From assembly GCA_035629175.1 (NCBI GenBank), contig DASPIL010000058.1, positions 62,001 through 126,000 on the forward strand: a DNA stretch of 64,000 nucleotides. The letters run 5' to 3'. Below the pieces are notes generated by a model that searched no databases, was not told the origin of the DNA, and saw nothing but the letters and a program-made list of their open reading frames with translations. Made by a program: the position numbers and the translations under genes. The stretch is from Verrucomicrobiia bacterium (GTDB taxonomy: Bacteria > Verrucomicrobiota > Verrucomicrobiia > Limisphaerales > DASXHY01). Shown one piece after another: positions 34,971 to 44,233 of this stretch (the first letter of the stretch is position 1; every line of letters starts with the position of its first letter).

Positions 34971-36002
34971 ATGTCACTCATCAAAGTCGCTGTCCTGGGA
35001 ACGGGTTCGCTCGGCAAGGAACACGCGCGCATCTATTCAGAACTGGCAGCAGCGGGATCAGTGGAGTTCACGGGGATCTTCGACGCAAATGCCGACACCG
35101 CCCGGCGCATCGCAGCGAAACATAACGTCCGGATGTTCAGTTCAGTTTCCGAAGCGGCGGCTGCCAGTGATGCCGTCAACATCGTTACGCCAACCACGAC
35201 ACATTTCGATCTCGGCCGGCAGTTGCTGGCTGCCGGAAAGCATGTGCTGGTGGAGAAGCCGATGACAGACGACACCGCACAAGCGGCGGAGCTGGTTCAG
35301 CTGGCGCAGGAACAGAATTGTGTCCTGCAAGTCGGTCACGTGGAACGATTCAATCCCGTCTTCAATTATCTTCAATCCGTCGCCACCGAACCGCGCTTCA
35401 TCGAGACCCACAGACTCTCCCCCTACCCCGCCCGCTCGACTGACATTGGCGTGGTTCTCGACCTCATGATTCACGACCTCGATGTTGTGCTGGCGTTCGT
35501 GCAGTCACCCGTGACGAATGTCGATGCAGTGGGAATTCCCGTTCTGAGCCGCTCGGAAGACATTGCAAATGCCCGGCTTCGCTTTGCCAACGGTTGCGTC
35601 GCCAACGTCACCGTGAGCCGCGTCAGCCCGGAGCGCATGCGAAAAATCCGGGTTTTCAGCGGCGGGGAAATCGCAAGTTACATTTCGCTCGATTATCGCG
35701 CGCAGGAGGGATTCATTTACCGCATCGCGCGTGACGGCGAGGAAGAAAGTTCCATCCTCAAAAAGCTGCTCGCGGCGAAGCTGGGCGTGGGCAAGGACTC
35801 TGCAATTGTAAGTGAATTTGGGGGCAAACGCATTGTGCGGGAGCCTGTCCCAATCACGAAGGAGGAGCCGTTGAAGCTCGAACTGCAGCACTTTGTCAAA
35901 TGCGTCCAGGAAAAGCAGACACCTCTTGTCAGCGGCGCGTCAGCCAAGCGAGCACTCGACCTCGCGTTCGAAATCACACGCCTAATCCAGCAACAGGCCT
36001 GA
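34971..36002 (+). CDS. Gfo/Idh/MocA oxidoreductase next to lpxB (GnnA-like?)
   Basis: This is a cytoplasmic NAD(P)-dependent oxidoreductase of 343 residues. It has the N-terminal Rossmann loop VLGTGSLGKEHARIY, the family EKP motif in VLVEKPMTDD, and LQVGHVERFNPVFN, followed by MIHDLDVVLAF. There is no export signal, unlike the Gfo/Idh gene at 0.2 kb. lpxB begins 6 nt downstream. Oxidoreductases with a GHxERFNP segment are often found in lipid A gene clusters. GnnA oxidises UDP-GlcNAc at C3 on the way to an amide-linked lipid A sugar. Whether this is GnnA is inference. The partner aminotransferase GnnB is not in view. Confidence 0.85.
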   Translation: MSLIKVAVLGTGSLGKEHARIYSELAAAGSVEFTGIFDANADTARRIAAKHNVRMFSSVSEAAAASDAVNIVTPTTTHFDLGRQLLAAGKHVLVEKPMTDDTAQAAELVQLAQEQNCVLQVGHVERFNPVFNYLQSVATEPRFIETHRLSPYPARSTDIGVVLDLMIHDLDVVLAFVQSPVTNVDAVGIPVLSRSEDIANARLRFANGCVANVTVSRVSPERMRKIRVFSGGEIASYISLDYRAQEGFIYRIARDGEEESSILKKLLAAKLGVGKDSAIVSEFGGKRIVREPVPITKEEPLKLELQHFVKCVQEKQTPLVSGASAKRALDLAFEITRLIQQQA

Positions 36003-36008
36003 CGCTGC

Positions 36009-37211
36009 ATGAAGCCGCTTCGCATCATGATCATTGCCGGGGAGGCAAGCGGCGATGCGCACGCAGCGAAGCTTGTGTCCGCTCTGCGCGACGAGCTGGC
36101 AGCGCGTCCTGATGTCTGCCCGGATCAACCTCAACCGCTGCGCACTGCGCTTGCACCCCGCTTCTTTGGCGCTGGCGGTGAGCGCATGCAGGCGGCAGGC
36201 GTCGAACTCGCACTTGATCTGACCCGCCACTCGGTGATCGGACTCTCCGATGTCCTGCGCAGCTATTTCAAATTTCGAAGGCTGTTTCGCCAGCTGCTCC
36301 GCCTGGCACTGGAACGGCAGCCAGACGTCATCATCGGCGTGGACTACGGCGGATTCAATTTGCGCTTTGGCCGGGCCATCCGCCGTCATGCGGGTTCAAC
36401 GGGATCATTCAATAACTGGCGTCCGAAATTAGTCCAGTTTGTCTCACCCCAGGTTTGGGCATCACGCGCGGGCCGGGCGTTTCAATTACAGCGCGACTAC
36501 GACCTGCTTCTCAGCATTTTTCCGTTCGAAAAATCCTGGTATGCCGCGCGCGTCCCGCGTCTGCGCGTGGAGTTCGTCGGCCATCCTCTTCTGGACCGCA
36601 CGCCGGATATCACGAATGCCACCGAACAACCTCCTGCTTCCAACCTCCTGCTGTTGCTTCCCGGCAGCCGCCAGGGCGAGGTGAAGCGGCATCTTCCCGT
36701 CATGCTGGCCGCGATGAAACAGATCAAGGCCGCCCGTCCCCAGATCGAAGTCCTGATCGTTCTACCAGACGCAGGTTTGGCCAGCCTTGCACGATCCGTT
36801 GGAAGTCCAGCCGATGTCCAAATTCAAATCGGCAACCTTCACGGTGCGCTGTCGCGGACAGCGGCGGCCATTGCTTCGACAGGAACCGTGACGATGGAAT
36901 GTGCACTGTTTGGCGTCCCGACGGTGACGCTCTACAAAACCTCGTGGAGCACGTACCAGGTTGGAAAACGAATCGTAACGGTGAAGTCACTCACGATGCC
37001 GAACCTGCTGGCAGGCAAAACAGTTTTCCCCGAATTCATCCAGGATGCAGCGACTCCAGCGAATATTGCCGGGGCAGCCCTCGATCTGCTTGGCAACGCC
37101 GAACGCCGCGGGTCGATTCAGCACGACTTGGCGAACATCGTCAACTCACTGGGCGGGCCCGGAGCCATGCAACGCGCAGCCCGCGCAATCGTGTCGCTCC
37201 TCGGGGATTGA
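36009..37211 (+). CDS. lpxB: Lipid-A-disaccharide synthase
   Basis: This 400-residue GT-B glycosyltransferase (family GT19) joins UDP-diacylglucosamine and lipid X. The N-terminal IIAGEASGDAHAAKLVSAL, FGAGGERMQAAGVE, VDYGGFNLRFGR, VSPQVWASRAGR, FVGHPLLDRTP, LLPGSRQGEVKRHLPVML and the C-terminal STGTVTMECALFGVPTVTLYKT are all LpxB landmarks. A short insert (about residues 120-135, RHAGSTGSFNNWRP) precedes the PQVWA motif. It implies lipopolysaccharide and hence an outer membrane. It follows the Gfo/Idh gene by 6 nt. Confidence 0.96.
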   Translation: MKPLRIMIIAGEASGDAHAAKLVSALRDELAARPDVCPDQPQPLRTALAPRFFGAGGERMQAAGVELALDLTRHSVIGLSDVLRSYFKFRRLFRQLLRLALERQPDVIIGVDYGGFNLRFGRAIRRHAGSTGSFNNWRPKLVQFVSPQVWASRAGRAFQLQRDYDLLLSIFPFEKSWYAARVPRLRVEFVGHPLLDRTPDITNATEQPPASNLLLLLPGSRQGEVKRHLPVMLAAMKQIKAARPQIEVLIVLPDAGLASLARSVGSPADVQIQIGNLHGALSRTAAAIASTGTVTMECALFGVPTVTLYKTSWSTYQVGKRIVTVKSLTMPNLLAGKTVFPEFIQDAATPANIAGAALDLLGNAERRGSIQHDLANIVNSLGGPGAMQRAARAIVSLLGD

Positions 37212-37231
37212 TTCAACGGCAGGTTTGCACT

Positions 37232-37876
37232 ATGCATCGCACCTTGAAAAAAGTCGGCCGCCCAGAGATTCCGCGCAAGACGATCTACCGCCTGTCGGTG
37301 TATCTGCGGTGCCTCGCGCGCCTCAAGGATAAGAATATCCAGACCGTTTCCAGTGAAGCCCTCGCCAAGGTTGCTGGAGTGAAATCAACGCAACTGCGGA
37401 AGGATCTCGCGTACTTCGGACAGTTCGGAACACGCGGGCTCGGCTATGACGTTGCGCAATTGTCGCAGATGATTTCCGATGAGCTGGGAACCACGCGGCT
37501 GCAGCCTGTAATCCTGGTTGGCGTCGGCAATCTGGGCCTGGCGCTGCTGTCGTACCGGGGATTTGAGAAGGAAGGGTTCGAGATCGTCGCGGCTTTCGAT
37601 GCCGATCCGCGGCGGCGCCGCGACACGCGTTATACGCAGCCGCTGCTGGACATGGAAGAAATGCCAGAGTTCATTCACCAGCACCACGTGCGAATGGCGA
37701 TCCTGGCCGTGCCAGCAGCAGTCGCTCAGGAAGTTGCAAACCAACTCGTTGAAGCAGGCGTGGTTGGCATCCTCAACTTCTCGCCGATTGTGCTTTCGGT
37801 TCCGGAGGAAGTCATGGTGAACAACGTGAATCTCGCCATTGAGCTGGAGAACCTGAGTTACTTCATCCAGGAATAA
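37232..37876 (+). CDS. rex: Redox-sensing transcriptional repressor Rex
   Basis: This is a 214-residue NADH/NAD+-responsive repressor. The N-terminal winged helix reads IPRKTIYRLSVYLRCLARL and VAGVKSTQLRKDLAYFGQFG. The Rossmann domain has LVGVGNLGLALLSYRGF. NFSPIVLSVPEEVMVNNVNL is the typical C-terminal part that swaps helices in the dimer. The ATG at 37232 lies 20 bp after lpxB. A longer in-frame frame from 36455 is a shadow. I did not find a TTGTGA-type Rex operator in the upstream gap, but I could not scan the whole window exhaustively. Confidence 0.96.
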   Translation: MHRTLKKVGRPEIPRKTIYRLSVYLRCLARLKDKNIQTVSSEALAKVAGVKSTQLRKDLAYFGQFGTRGLGYDVAQLSQMISDELGTTRLQPVILVGVGNLGLALLSYRGFEKEGFEIVAAFDADPRRRRDTRYTQPLLDMEEMPEFIHQHHVRMAILAVPAAVAQEVANQLVEAGVVGILNFSPIVLSVPEEVMVNNVNLAIELENLSYFIQE

Positions 37877-37878
37877 AA

Positions 37879-37904
37879 ACGCGGTGATCGCGCGATCACC
37901 GCGT
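37879..37904. terminator. Bidirectional terminator between rex and zinc-ribbon gene
   Basis: A perfect palindrome (ACGCGGTGAT, CGCG, ATCACCGCGT) lies between two converging genes. On the minus strand it is followed by TTTTTA, a good tail. On the plus strand the tail TCCTTC is weaker. Confidence 0.8.
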
Positions 37905-37933
37905 TCCTTCAAGCATCAGGATCCGCCGTCCGT

Positions 37934-38320
37934 TCAGCTTCCAGCCGCTGTTTCAGTCGGTTCGATGGCAGCTTTCTTCTTGCGCGGTTTCTTAGCGGGC
38001 TTGGCCGCGACGGGCGCTTCTTCCGTTTTGTCTGGCAGGTACAGATAACGCCCGCAACTGTCGCACAATTGAATATCCTCGTTGCGCATCAGGGTATTGA
38101 TGGTGCCGATCGGCAGGCGCATCTGGCAGCCGCCGCAGACCTGGTTTCGAATGACGGCCACGCCTTTCTTCCCGCGAGCGATGAGGCGGGAGTAGTGCCC
38201 GAGAATTGGTTCCGGAACCCCGGCGCGCAATTCGGTAATTTCCCTGGCTTCGGCCGCAGAGGGAGTGCGGTCGAATTCAAGAGTCTGAAGTTTCAACAAT
38301 TTCGAGATGATCGAGTTCAT
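37934..38320 (-). CDS. C4-type zinc-ribbon protein
   Basis: This 128-residue protein has a helical N-terminal part and a four-Cys zinc ribbon, VCGGCQMRLPIGTI...IQLCDSCGRYLYLP. It ends in a basic Lys/Ala/Pro tail (AKKPRKKKAAIEP). It resembles the C-terminal half of the CdsZ/zf-RING_7 family, in which a long coiled coil precedes the ribbon. Here the coiled coil is much shorter. Family members have been linked to nucleic acid or secretion partners. The function here is not known. Confidence 0.78.
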   Translation of the reverse strand: MNSIISKLLKLQTLEFDRTPSAAEAREITELRAGVPEPILGHYSRLIARGKKGVAVIRNQVCGGCQMRLPIGTINTLMRNEDIQLCDSCGRYLYLPDKTEEAPVAAKPAKKPRKKKAAIEPTETAAGS

Positions 38321-38350
38321 AAAAGTGCGGCAAAGGCGCCAACATTATCT

Positions 38351-40066
38351 TCAGGGATGCTCGTGTGCGAGATCCCGGTGGATTCCGGCCCCAGCATTCT
38401 TCTCGGCGAGAAGGTGAGCCGCACGGGCCAGTGAAGCGTCCATGTCGCCACAGACATTATCCATCCCCAGCCGATCCAACAAGCCGGAACGGGTCAGTGC
38501 AAATAAAGGTTGCGAGTGCGGACCGCACAAAATCAGCTCCTTCTTGTGCTTTCGAAGCTTCTCCAGCAGGTCTTCCAGAGCGTCCAGTCCCGTCGCATCC
38601 AGCGCCAGCACGTCCCGCATCCGGAGAATCAGGACGTCAGGCAGCTGCCCGGCACGGCGCAAAGAAGACTCCAGCTTGTCCGCGGCACCAAAGAAAAACG
38701 CGCCGAATACCCGGAAGACGACGACTCCCCGCGGAATGACCCTGCCCTCAGCGCTTTGCTGCGGGGAGTTTGCGAGCGTGATCTCTTCGTCGGCTGTGAC
38801 CTGGGAGGCATCTGAAAGGCGCTTCACGAGGAGCGCGGACGCCAGCACGAGCGAGGTGCCCACGGCAACCGGCAGGTCCGTCACCACCGTCAAAATAAAC
38901 GCGCACAGGAATACCGCCACATCGCTCCGAGGCCAGCGTCGGAGGCGTGCAAACTGATGCCATTCGCCCATCCGCAGGGCTACCACGACCAAAACCCCGC
39001 TCAAGGCAGCCAGCGGAATATGCCGTGCGAGCGGCGCGGCCAGCAGCAGCACTCCCAGCAGCACCAGGGCATGCACAATTCCAGCGATGGGCGAGCGTCC
39101 CCCATTTCGAACGTTCGTCGCCGTGCGGGCAATGACGCCCGTCACGGGCATGCCCCCGAAGAATCCCGACGCTATGTTCGCAATCCCTTGCGCCATGAGT
39201 TCCTGGTTTGAATCGTGGCGGTCGTCAATCATCCCATCGGCAACCACCGCGCACAGCAACGATTCAATGGCCCCGAGCACCGCAATTGTCATCGCAGCGG
39301 GAAGAAGCGCCCGCCATTCGTCAAAGGGAACCGACGGCCAATGCGGTCCCGGCAACTTCCGCGGCATGTCGCCAAACGCGGTCCCGAGCGTCTCGATCCC
39401 GAACCGTTCCGGCAGGTGAAACCAGGCCGCCGCCGCCGCCGCCGCGGCAATCACTACAATCGAGCCAGGCAACTTCCTGCCAAGGTTCCGGGGCCAGAAC
39501 CAAATCAAGAGTGTGCAGGAGAGAGCCACAATCAAAGTGGGCCAGTTTGGATGAAAGTTTCCAGCAAGCACGTGAAACTTCTCCAGGAAGTCGGCGGGCA
39601 TTTTAACCTGGAGCCCGAAGAAATCGCGGATCTGAGTGCTGAGAATGATGATGGCGATGCCGCTGGTGAAGCCTGTAACGACCGGGAATGGAATGTATTT
39701 GATCAACGTTCCGAGCCGAGCCGCGCCCAGGATAAACAGGATCACCCCGGCCATCATGGCGCAGACCACCAGGCCGCCAGGTCCGTGCGCCATCACGATC
39801 GGTGCCAGCAAAGGAACAAAGGCGCCGGCGGGACCGCCAATCTGAACCCGGGAACCCCCGAGAAGCGACACGAGGAGGCCGCCAATGATGGCGGTGAAGA
39901 TTCCGACCTCTGGTTTGAGTCCCGATGCTATCGCCAGGGCCATGGCGAGAGGGAGCGCAACAATTCCAACCGTGACACCCGCGGCAAGATCCGCGCTGAG
40001 TTGTGGTTTCGAGTAGCTTTTTAATGTGTCCGCCAGCTTCGGCCGGAACACAAACCAATCATTCAT
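38351..40066 (-). CDS. SulP family anion transporter with STAS domain
   Basis: This is a 571-residue inner-membrane carrier. The SulP core has ADLAAGVTVGIVALPLAMAL, FTAIIGGLLVSLLGGSRVQI with QIGGPAGAFVPLL, and FGGMPVTGVIARTATNVRNG, and about 12 membrane segments in total. A cytoplasmic STAS domain fills roughly residues 430-545 (VFRVFGAFFFGAADKLESSL, LRMRDVLALDATGLDALEDL). Family members move sulfate, bicarbonate or other anions by symport or exchange. The substrate is unknown and no carbonic anhydrase is adjacent. Confidence 0.94.
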   Translation of the reverse strand: MNDWFVFRPKLADTLKSYSKPQLSADLAAGVTVGIVALPLAMALAIASGLKPEVGIFTAIIGGLLVSLLGGSRVQIGGPAGAFVPLLAPIVMAHGPGGLVVCAMMAGVILFILGAARLGTLIKYIPFPVVTGFTSGIAIIILSTQIRDFFGLQVKMPADFLEKFHVLAGNFHPNWPTLIVALSCTLLIWFWPRNLGRKLPGSIVVIAAAAAAAAWFHLPERFGIETLGTAFGDMPRKLPGPHWPSVPFDEWRALLPAAMTIAVLGAIESLLCAVVADGMIDDRHDSNQELMAQGIANIASGFFGGMPVTGVIARTATNVRNGGRSPIAGIVHALVLLGVLLLAAPLARHIPLAALSGVLVVVALRMGEWHQFARLRRWPRSDVAVFLCAFILTVVTDLPVAVGTSLVLASALLVKRLSDASQVTADEEITLANSPQQSAEGRVIPRGVVVFRVFGAFFFGAADKLESSLRRAGQLPDVLILRMRDVLALDATGLDALEDLLEKLRKHKKELILCGPHSQPLFALTRSGLLDRLGMDNVCGDMDASLARAAHLLAEKNAGAGIHRDLAHEHP

Positions 40067-40179
40067 ACGTCGACATCGGCAAATTCGCCTCAGTCTGGTC
40101 GCATGGTGCAGCAAGTCCGCGGAATTTCAAATTCCGAAACGAACCGAAAATTGGCAAAGGCAAACCACCCGGCCCGAGA

Positions 40180-42369
40180 TCAACGCGTCATGTAATACTT
40201 CTTTGTGTATTCCTTGACCATGCGATCCGTGGTGAACTGCGGCACAAGCGTCGCCATGGCGCGGCGGATTCGTTGAATCCACTTCCGCGGCAAGCCCTGC
40301 TCGTCGCGCTCGTAAAACAGCGGCATGACCTGCTCCGTCAACGTCGTGTAGAGATTCGCGCTGTCCACCCGATCCTGCTCTTCAACGGACTCCGCGTGCG
40401 AATCGTCGCCGATCCCGAACCCGTTGGTGCCGTCATAACCTTCCCGCCACCATCCATCCAGGATGCTCATGTTGAGACAGCCGTGGCATCCCGCCTTCAT
40501 GCCGCTCGTGCCCGATGCTTCCAGCGGCCGCCGCGGATTGTTGAGCCATACGTCGCATCCCGAAACCATCTGGCGCGCCACATGGATGTCATAGTTTTCA
40601 ATGAAGACCAGGCTGCCTTTCAGATCGCTGTACTTGCTCAGGTGGATGATGTGCTGGATGTAGCGTTTCCCGTCGTCATCGCGCGGATGCGCCTTGCCTG
40701 CGAAGATGAACTGAACAGGCCGCGTGCGGTCACGGGTCAGGTGGACGATGTTTTCCATCTGCTGGAAGATCAGCGGCGCGCGCTTGTAGGTGGCAAATCG
40801 CCGCGCAAATCCGATGGTTAACGCATCGGGGTTCAGCAACTGATCGAACGTGATGTAATCGCCCTGGGTCAGGCGCTGTCCCTGGATCAAGAGCCGCCTG
40901 CGCGCGAATTCGATCAACTCACGGCGCAGCTTGTAGCGCAATGCCCAGATTTCCTCGTCGGAAATGAAGTTAGGATCGAGCATGCGCTGCCAGAACTCCG
41001 GTGAATTCAACTCGCCCGACCAGTGCGTGTTTGCCTGCCGCCAGATTTGTGTCGTATCCCCAGTCGCTGCAGCAGCTGGGTTGTTGATAAGCCGCTGACG
41101 CCAGAAACGGCGCACCGGGCCTTTCATCCAGCCGAGCAAATGGATGCCGTTGGTAATGTGCCCGATTGGAACCTGCTCGACGGTTTTGCCTGGATATAAA
41201 CACTGCCACATGTGGCGGCTCACCAAACCGTGAAGATCGCTGACGCCGTTCGCTGCCCGCGAAATCTTCAACGCCAGCACTGTCATGCAGAAAGGCTCCT
41301 CCTGGTTGGCAGGGTCCACCCGGCCCAGCGCCATGACTTCAGGAAATGGAATCCCAATCTGCGTCTGGTATCGCTGCATCGCATAGTTCATCAGGTCGGG
41401 GCTGAATCGATCGTGCCCTGCCTCAACCGGCGTATGCGTCGTGAAGAGGCATTCGCGCCGGGTTTCTTCAAGCGCAGCTGCCGCCGTCTTGCCGCCACGA
41501 ATCTTTTCACGGATCAGTTCCAAAGTCAGGAACGCGGCATGGCCTTCGTTCATGTGGAACGTTGAGGGCTGGTAACCAAGCTTCCGCAGAAGCCGGACTC
41601 CGCCGATGCCGAGCAACATCTCCTGCATGATGCGCGTGGTGCTGTCGCCCCCGTAAACACGCAATGTCAGGTCGCGGAAGTGCTGCTCGTTCTGCGGCAT
41701 GTTGGCGTCTAGCAACAACACCGGAGCGCGCCCCACGTTGACCCGCCACGCCCGAAAAAAGACGCGGTTCATTCCGATATCCAAATCGCAAACCACTGGC
41801 TCGCCCTTGGCGTCCACAACCGTCTCAACGGGCAGGTTCGCAGGATTCAAATGATTGTAGTATTCGGTCTGCCAGTTGTTGCCGTCGATCGTCTGCTGAA
41901 AATAGCCTTCGCGATAAAAGAGGCTGATGCCAACAAACCCGAGCCCAAGGTCACTGGCCGACTTGGTGTGATCGCCAGCGAGGACCCCAAGCCCGCCCGC
42001 AGCAATCGGCAGGGCTTCGTGAAAGCCAAATTCGGCGGAGAAGTAGGCCACGGGATTTTTGTTCAATGCAGGCGCTGTCTGATGAGCCCAGGCTGCTTTC
42101 TCGCCCATGTACTCTTCAAACGCATTCAGCACCGTTCGCACCCGTTCCGCAAACATGGGATCCTGCAGCCGCACGCGCAGCTCGTAGTCCGACACCTCGC
42201 GCAACACCGCCACGGCATTGTGATACAGGTTCTGCCAGCCCCGCGGAGACAGTTCCTGGAAGAGCTCCTGTGCTTCCTGGTTCCAGGTCCACCAAAGGTT
42301 GTGGGCCAACTTGTGCAAGCTGGCGATGATGTCGCCCAGCTCTTTGCTCGTTAGAGGCTTTTTCGGCAT
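40180..42369 (-). CDS. glgP: Alpha-glucan phosphorylase
   Basis: This PLP enzyme of 729 residues releases glucose-1-phosphate from alpha-1,4-glucans. It is of the shorter bacterial type with an N-terminal DUF3417 segment (LHKLAHNLWWTWNQEAQELF). The core has YFSAEFGFHEALPIAAGGLG, HMNEGHAAFLTLELIRE, FTTHTPVEAGHDRF and the PLP Lys region LEASGTSGMKAGCHGCLNMS. It should act on glycogen or imported maltodextrin in the cytoplasm. It is encoded alone, with about 110 bp to the SulP gene. The 3' flank holds a short palindrome without a T tail. Confidence 0.95.
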   Translation of the reverse strand: MPKKPLTSKELGDIIASLHKLAHNLWWTWNQEAQELFQELSPRGWQNLYHNAVAVLREVSDYELRVRLQDPMFAERVRTVLNAFEEYMGEKAAWAHQTAPALNKNPVAYFSAEFGFHEALPIAAGGLGVLAGDHTKSASDLGLGFVGISLFYREGYFQQTIDGNNWQTEYYNHLNPANLPVETVVDAKGEPVVCDLDIGMNRVFFRAWRVNVGRAPVLLLDANMPQNEQHFRDLTLRVYGGDSTTRIMQEMLLGIGGVRLLRKLGYQPSTFHMNEGHAAFLTLELIREKIRGGKTAAAALEETRRECLFTTHTPVEAGHDRFSPDLMNYAMQRYQTQIGIPFPEVMALGRVDPANQEEPFCMTVLALKISRAANGVSDLHGLVSRHMWQCLYPGKTVEQVPIGHITNGIHLLGWMKGPVRRFWRQRLINNPAAAATGDTTQIWRQANTHWSGELNSPEFWQRMLDPNFISDEEIWALRYKLRRELIEFARRRLLIQGQRLTQGDYITFDQLLNPDALTIGFARRFATYKRAPLIFQQMENIVHLTRDRTRPVQFIFAGKAHPRDDDGKRYIQHIIHLSKYSDLKGSLVFIENYDIHVARQMVSGCDVWLNNPRRPLEASGTSGMKAGCHGCLNMSILDGWWREGYDGTNGFGIGDDSHAESVEEQDRVDSANLYTTLTEQVMPLFYERDEQGLPRKWIQRIRRAMATLVPQFTTDRMVKEYTKKYYMTR

Positions 42370-42619
42370 AAAATGAAAATTATGGCGCCCCCTGATTGTT
42401 CGGCGGCGCGCGCTTCACACTATTTTTCCCGTATCGCCGGTGCAAGTTATGTTCCACGGAAAATCTGGCACATCGGGCAAAGTCCCCGGAAGAAACGTTC
42501 GCATTTCTCCTGGTACCCCAGGGAATGCCCAGGCTGCGAGGTGATCCATTTCAACCAACCTGCGAAAATTCCACCCGACGTTTTTTAGCGCCTGCAATCC
42601 GTTGCAGGCCCGCAAAAGG

Positions 42620-44233
42620 CTATGGAACCCGCAGGCGGAAGAATCGGGCGGGATCAGGACTGTTCGTCATGGAGTAAGTGCGAAACATTCCGTTGTCCAG
42701 GATGCCGCTCGTTAACGTCTGCCATGGAACCGCAGCGGATAGATTGGTTTTCGTTTGAAGCGCATAGCCCGCGGCAGAGCTCGGCCATCGAATCGAAATC
42801 ACATTGCCCGCCCGCGATGCCGAAAGCGCAGGACCCTCGTTCCCTCCTGTATCGTCCACGGAAATCACAACAGACGCATAATTGTTGACCGTGTTCACAT
42901 CCGCGACATCCGAAAACGCATTGGCCGCGTTCAGGTAGCTGCCGGGGACAAGCGCCTTGGCCTGAAGGGTCACTGAGGCGTTCGCGCCGCTCGCAATGGT
43001 TCCGAGCGATGCAACGATCGCGTGGTTCGTCACCAACAGCGTCCCCTGGCTCGGGAAAGCTGAAATAAAAGCCAGGCCGACAGGGAGCAGGTCGGAAACG
43101 ACCACGTTCGCAGCGGGGCTCGGCCCCGTGTTCATCACGATCACGGTCAGCGTGATGTTGTCGTTCACTGCAGGCGACGCTGGGTTGGCCTGCATCGTCA
43201 CAATGAGATCTGCGGCGGCGGCGCTCACGTTCGGTCGCACAAAAAACAAGTCCTGGTTCAAGTTCCTGTCGTTCATCACCAGATTGTCAGCGCTGCTGAT
43301 GAACGCGACCGTATTGCCATTGGCGCTGATCAAGGCATCCGAGGAACCGCGCGTTGCGCCGCGACCCATGTTGCCGCCGCCTTGTGCATCCATCCGAACG
43401 CTGATGAGCCGGGTCCGATTCTCAATGAGGTCCCGCATAAAGACATTCTCCACACCAGCAGGGCCCATGGAGAAATCGCCCGGAGCAAGGTCTGTCGCCA
43501 CGCTGTGGAACGTGATGTAACGGCCATCCGCACTGATGTCCGGAACCTCTGACGCTCCGTTTGCTGCCGCGGAGCCATGGCAATTCACACTGACCAATCG
43601 CGTGACGCCAGTGATCATGTCACGGACAAATACATCCGTCAGGGCATTGGTGTCGCCAGATACCAAATCGCCGGCCGTGCTTTGAAAAGCCACGAAGCGC
43701 CCATTGGGAGTGATCACAGGCGACCGCGAAAACCCATTCCCGCTGCCGGACCCGGCAAGCCTCCGGCTCACCAAAGTGGTTTGCCCCGTGAACAAATCCC
43801 GGACGAAGACGTCCCAGGTTCCATTTGTGTCACCCGCCACGAAGGCGTCGTCGGTCGTCTCGAAAACAACGTAGCGCCCGTTCAGGCTGAACTGCGCATT
43901 CTCGAAAGATCCGCCGCCCGCGCCACTGATCCGCGTCATCGTACCAGCGGAAAGATCGCGCGCGTAAACGTCGGTTCCCGTTCCATTCGGGTCGTTCGCT
44001 GCGACCAGGTTGGTCGCCTGGCTGTGGAAGATCACGTGCCATCCACCAGGGCTGATCAGCGGACGAAACGAATCGCCGCTGCCTCCGCCGGGTCCATCGA
44101 ACCGCCGGCTAATGAGCGTCGTTTCGCCCAATGTGCGATCGCGCAGGTAAATGTTCCTGTGGGTTCCCAGCACACCAGGAACAATCGCTGACGATTCGCT
44201 GTCGAATGCAATAAGCCTGCCGTCGGCGCTCAT
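42620..44233 (-). pseudogene. C-terminal part of frameshifted giant secreted protein
   Basis: This 537-codon frame opens with an ATG that overlaps the TGA of the larger upstream frame (ATGA). It begins in the middle of a propeller repeat (MSADGRLIAFDSES), has no signal peptide and continues the same PD40/TolB-like repeats (GRYVVFETTDDAFVAGDTNG and so on). It then has a DUF11 domain (about residues 345-460) and the shared C-terminal module ending RFFRLRVP. It therefore looks like the displaced 3' end of the gene starting at 49113. Adding one G in TTTTCGACATG would restore TTT TCG GAC ATG and an unbroken repeat. An assembly error is possible, as is independent translation by ATGA coupling. Confidence 0.75.

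Noticed and set aside
40125-40145. Palindrome GGAATTTCAAATTCC downstream of glgP as terminator
   Set aside because: The loop would be one base and no T-run follows on the minus strand.
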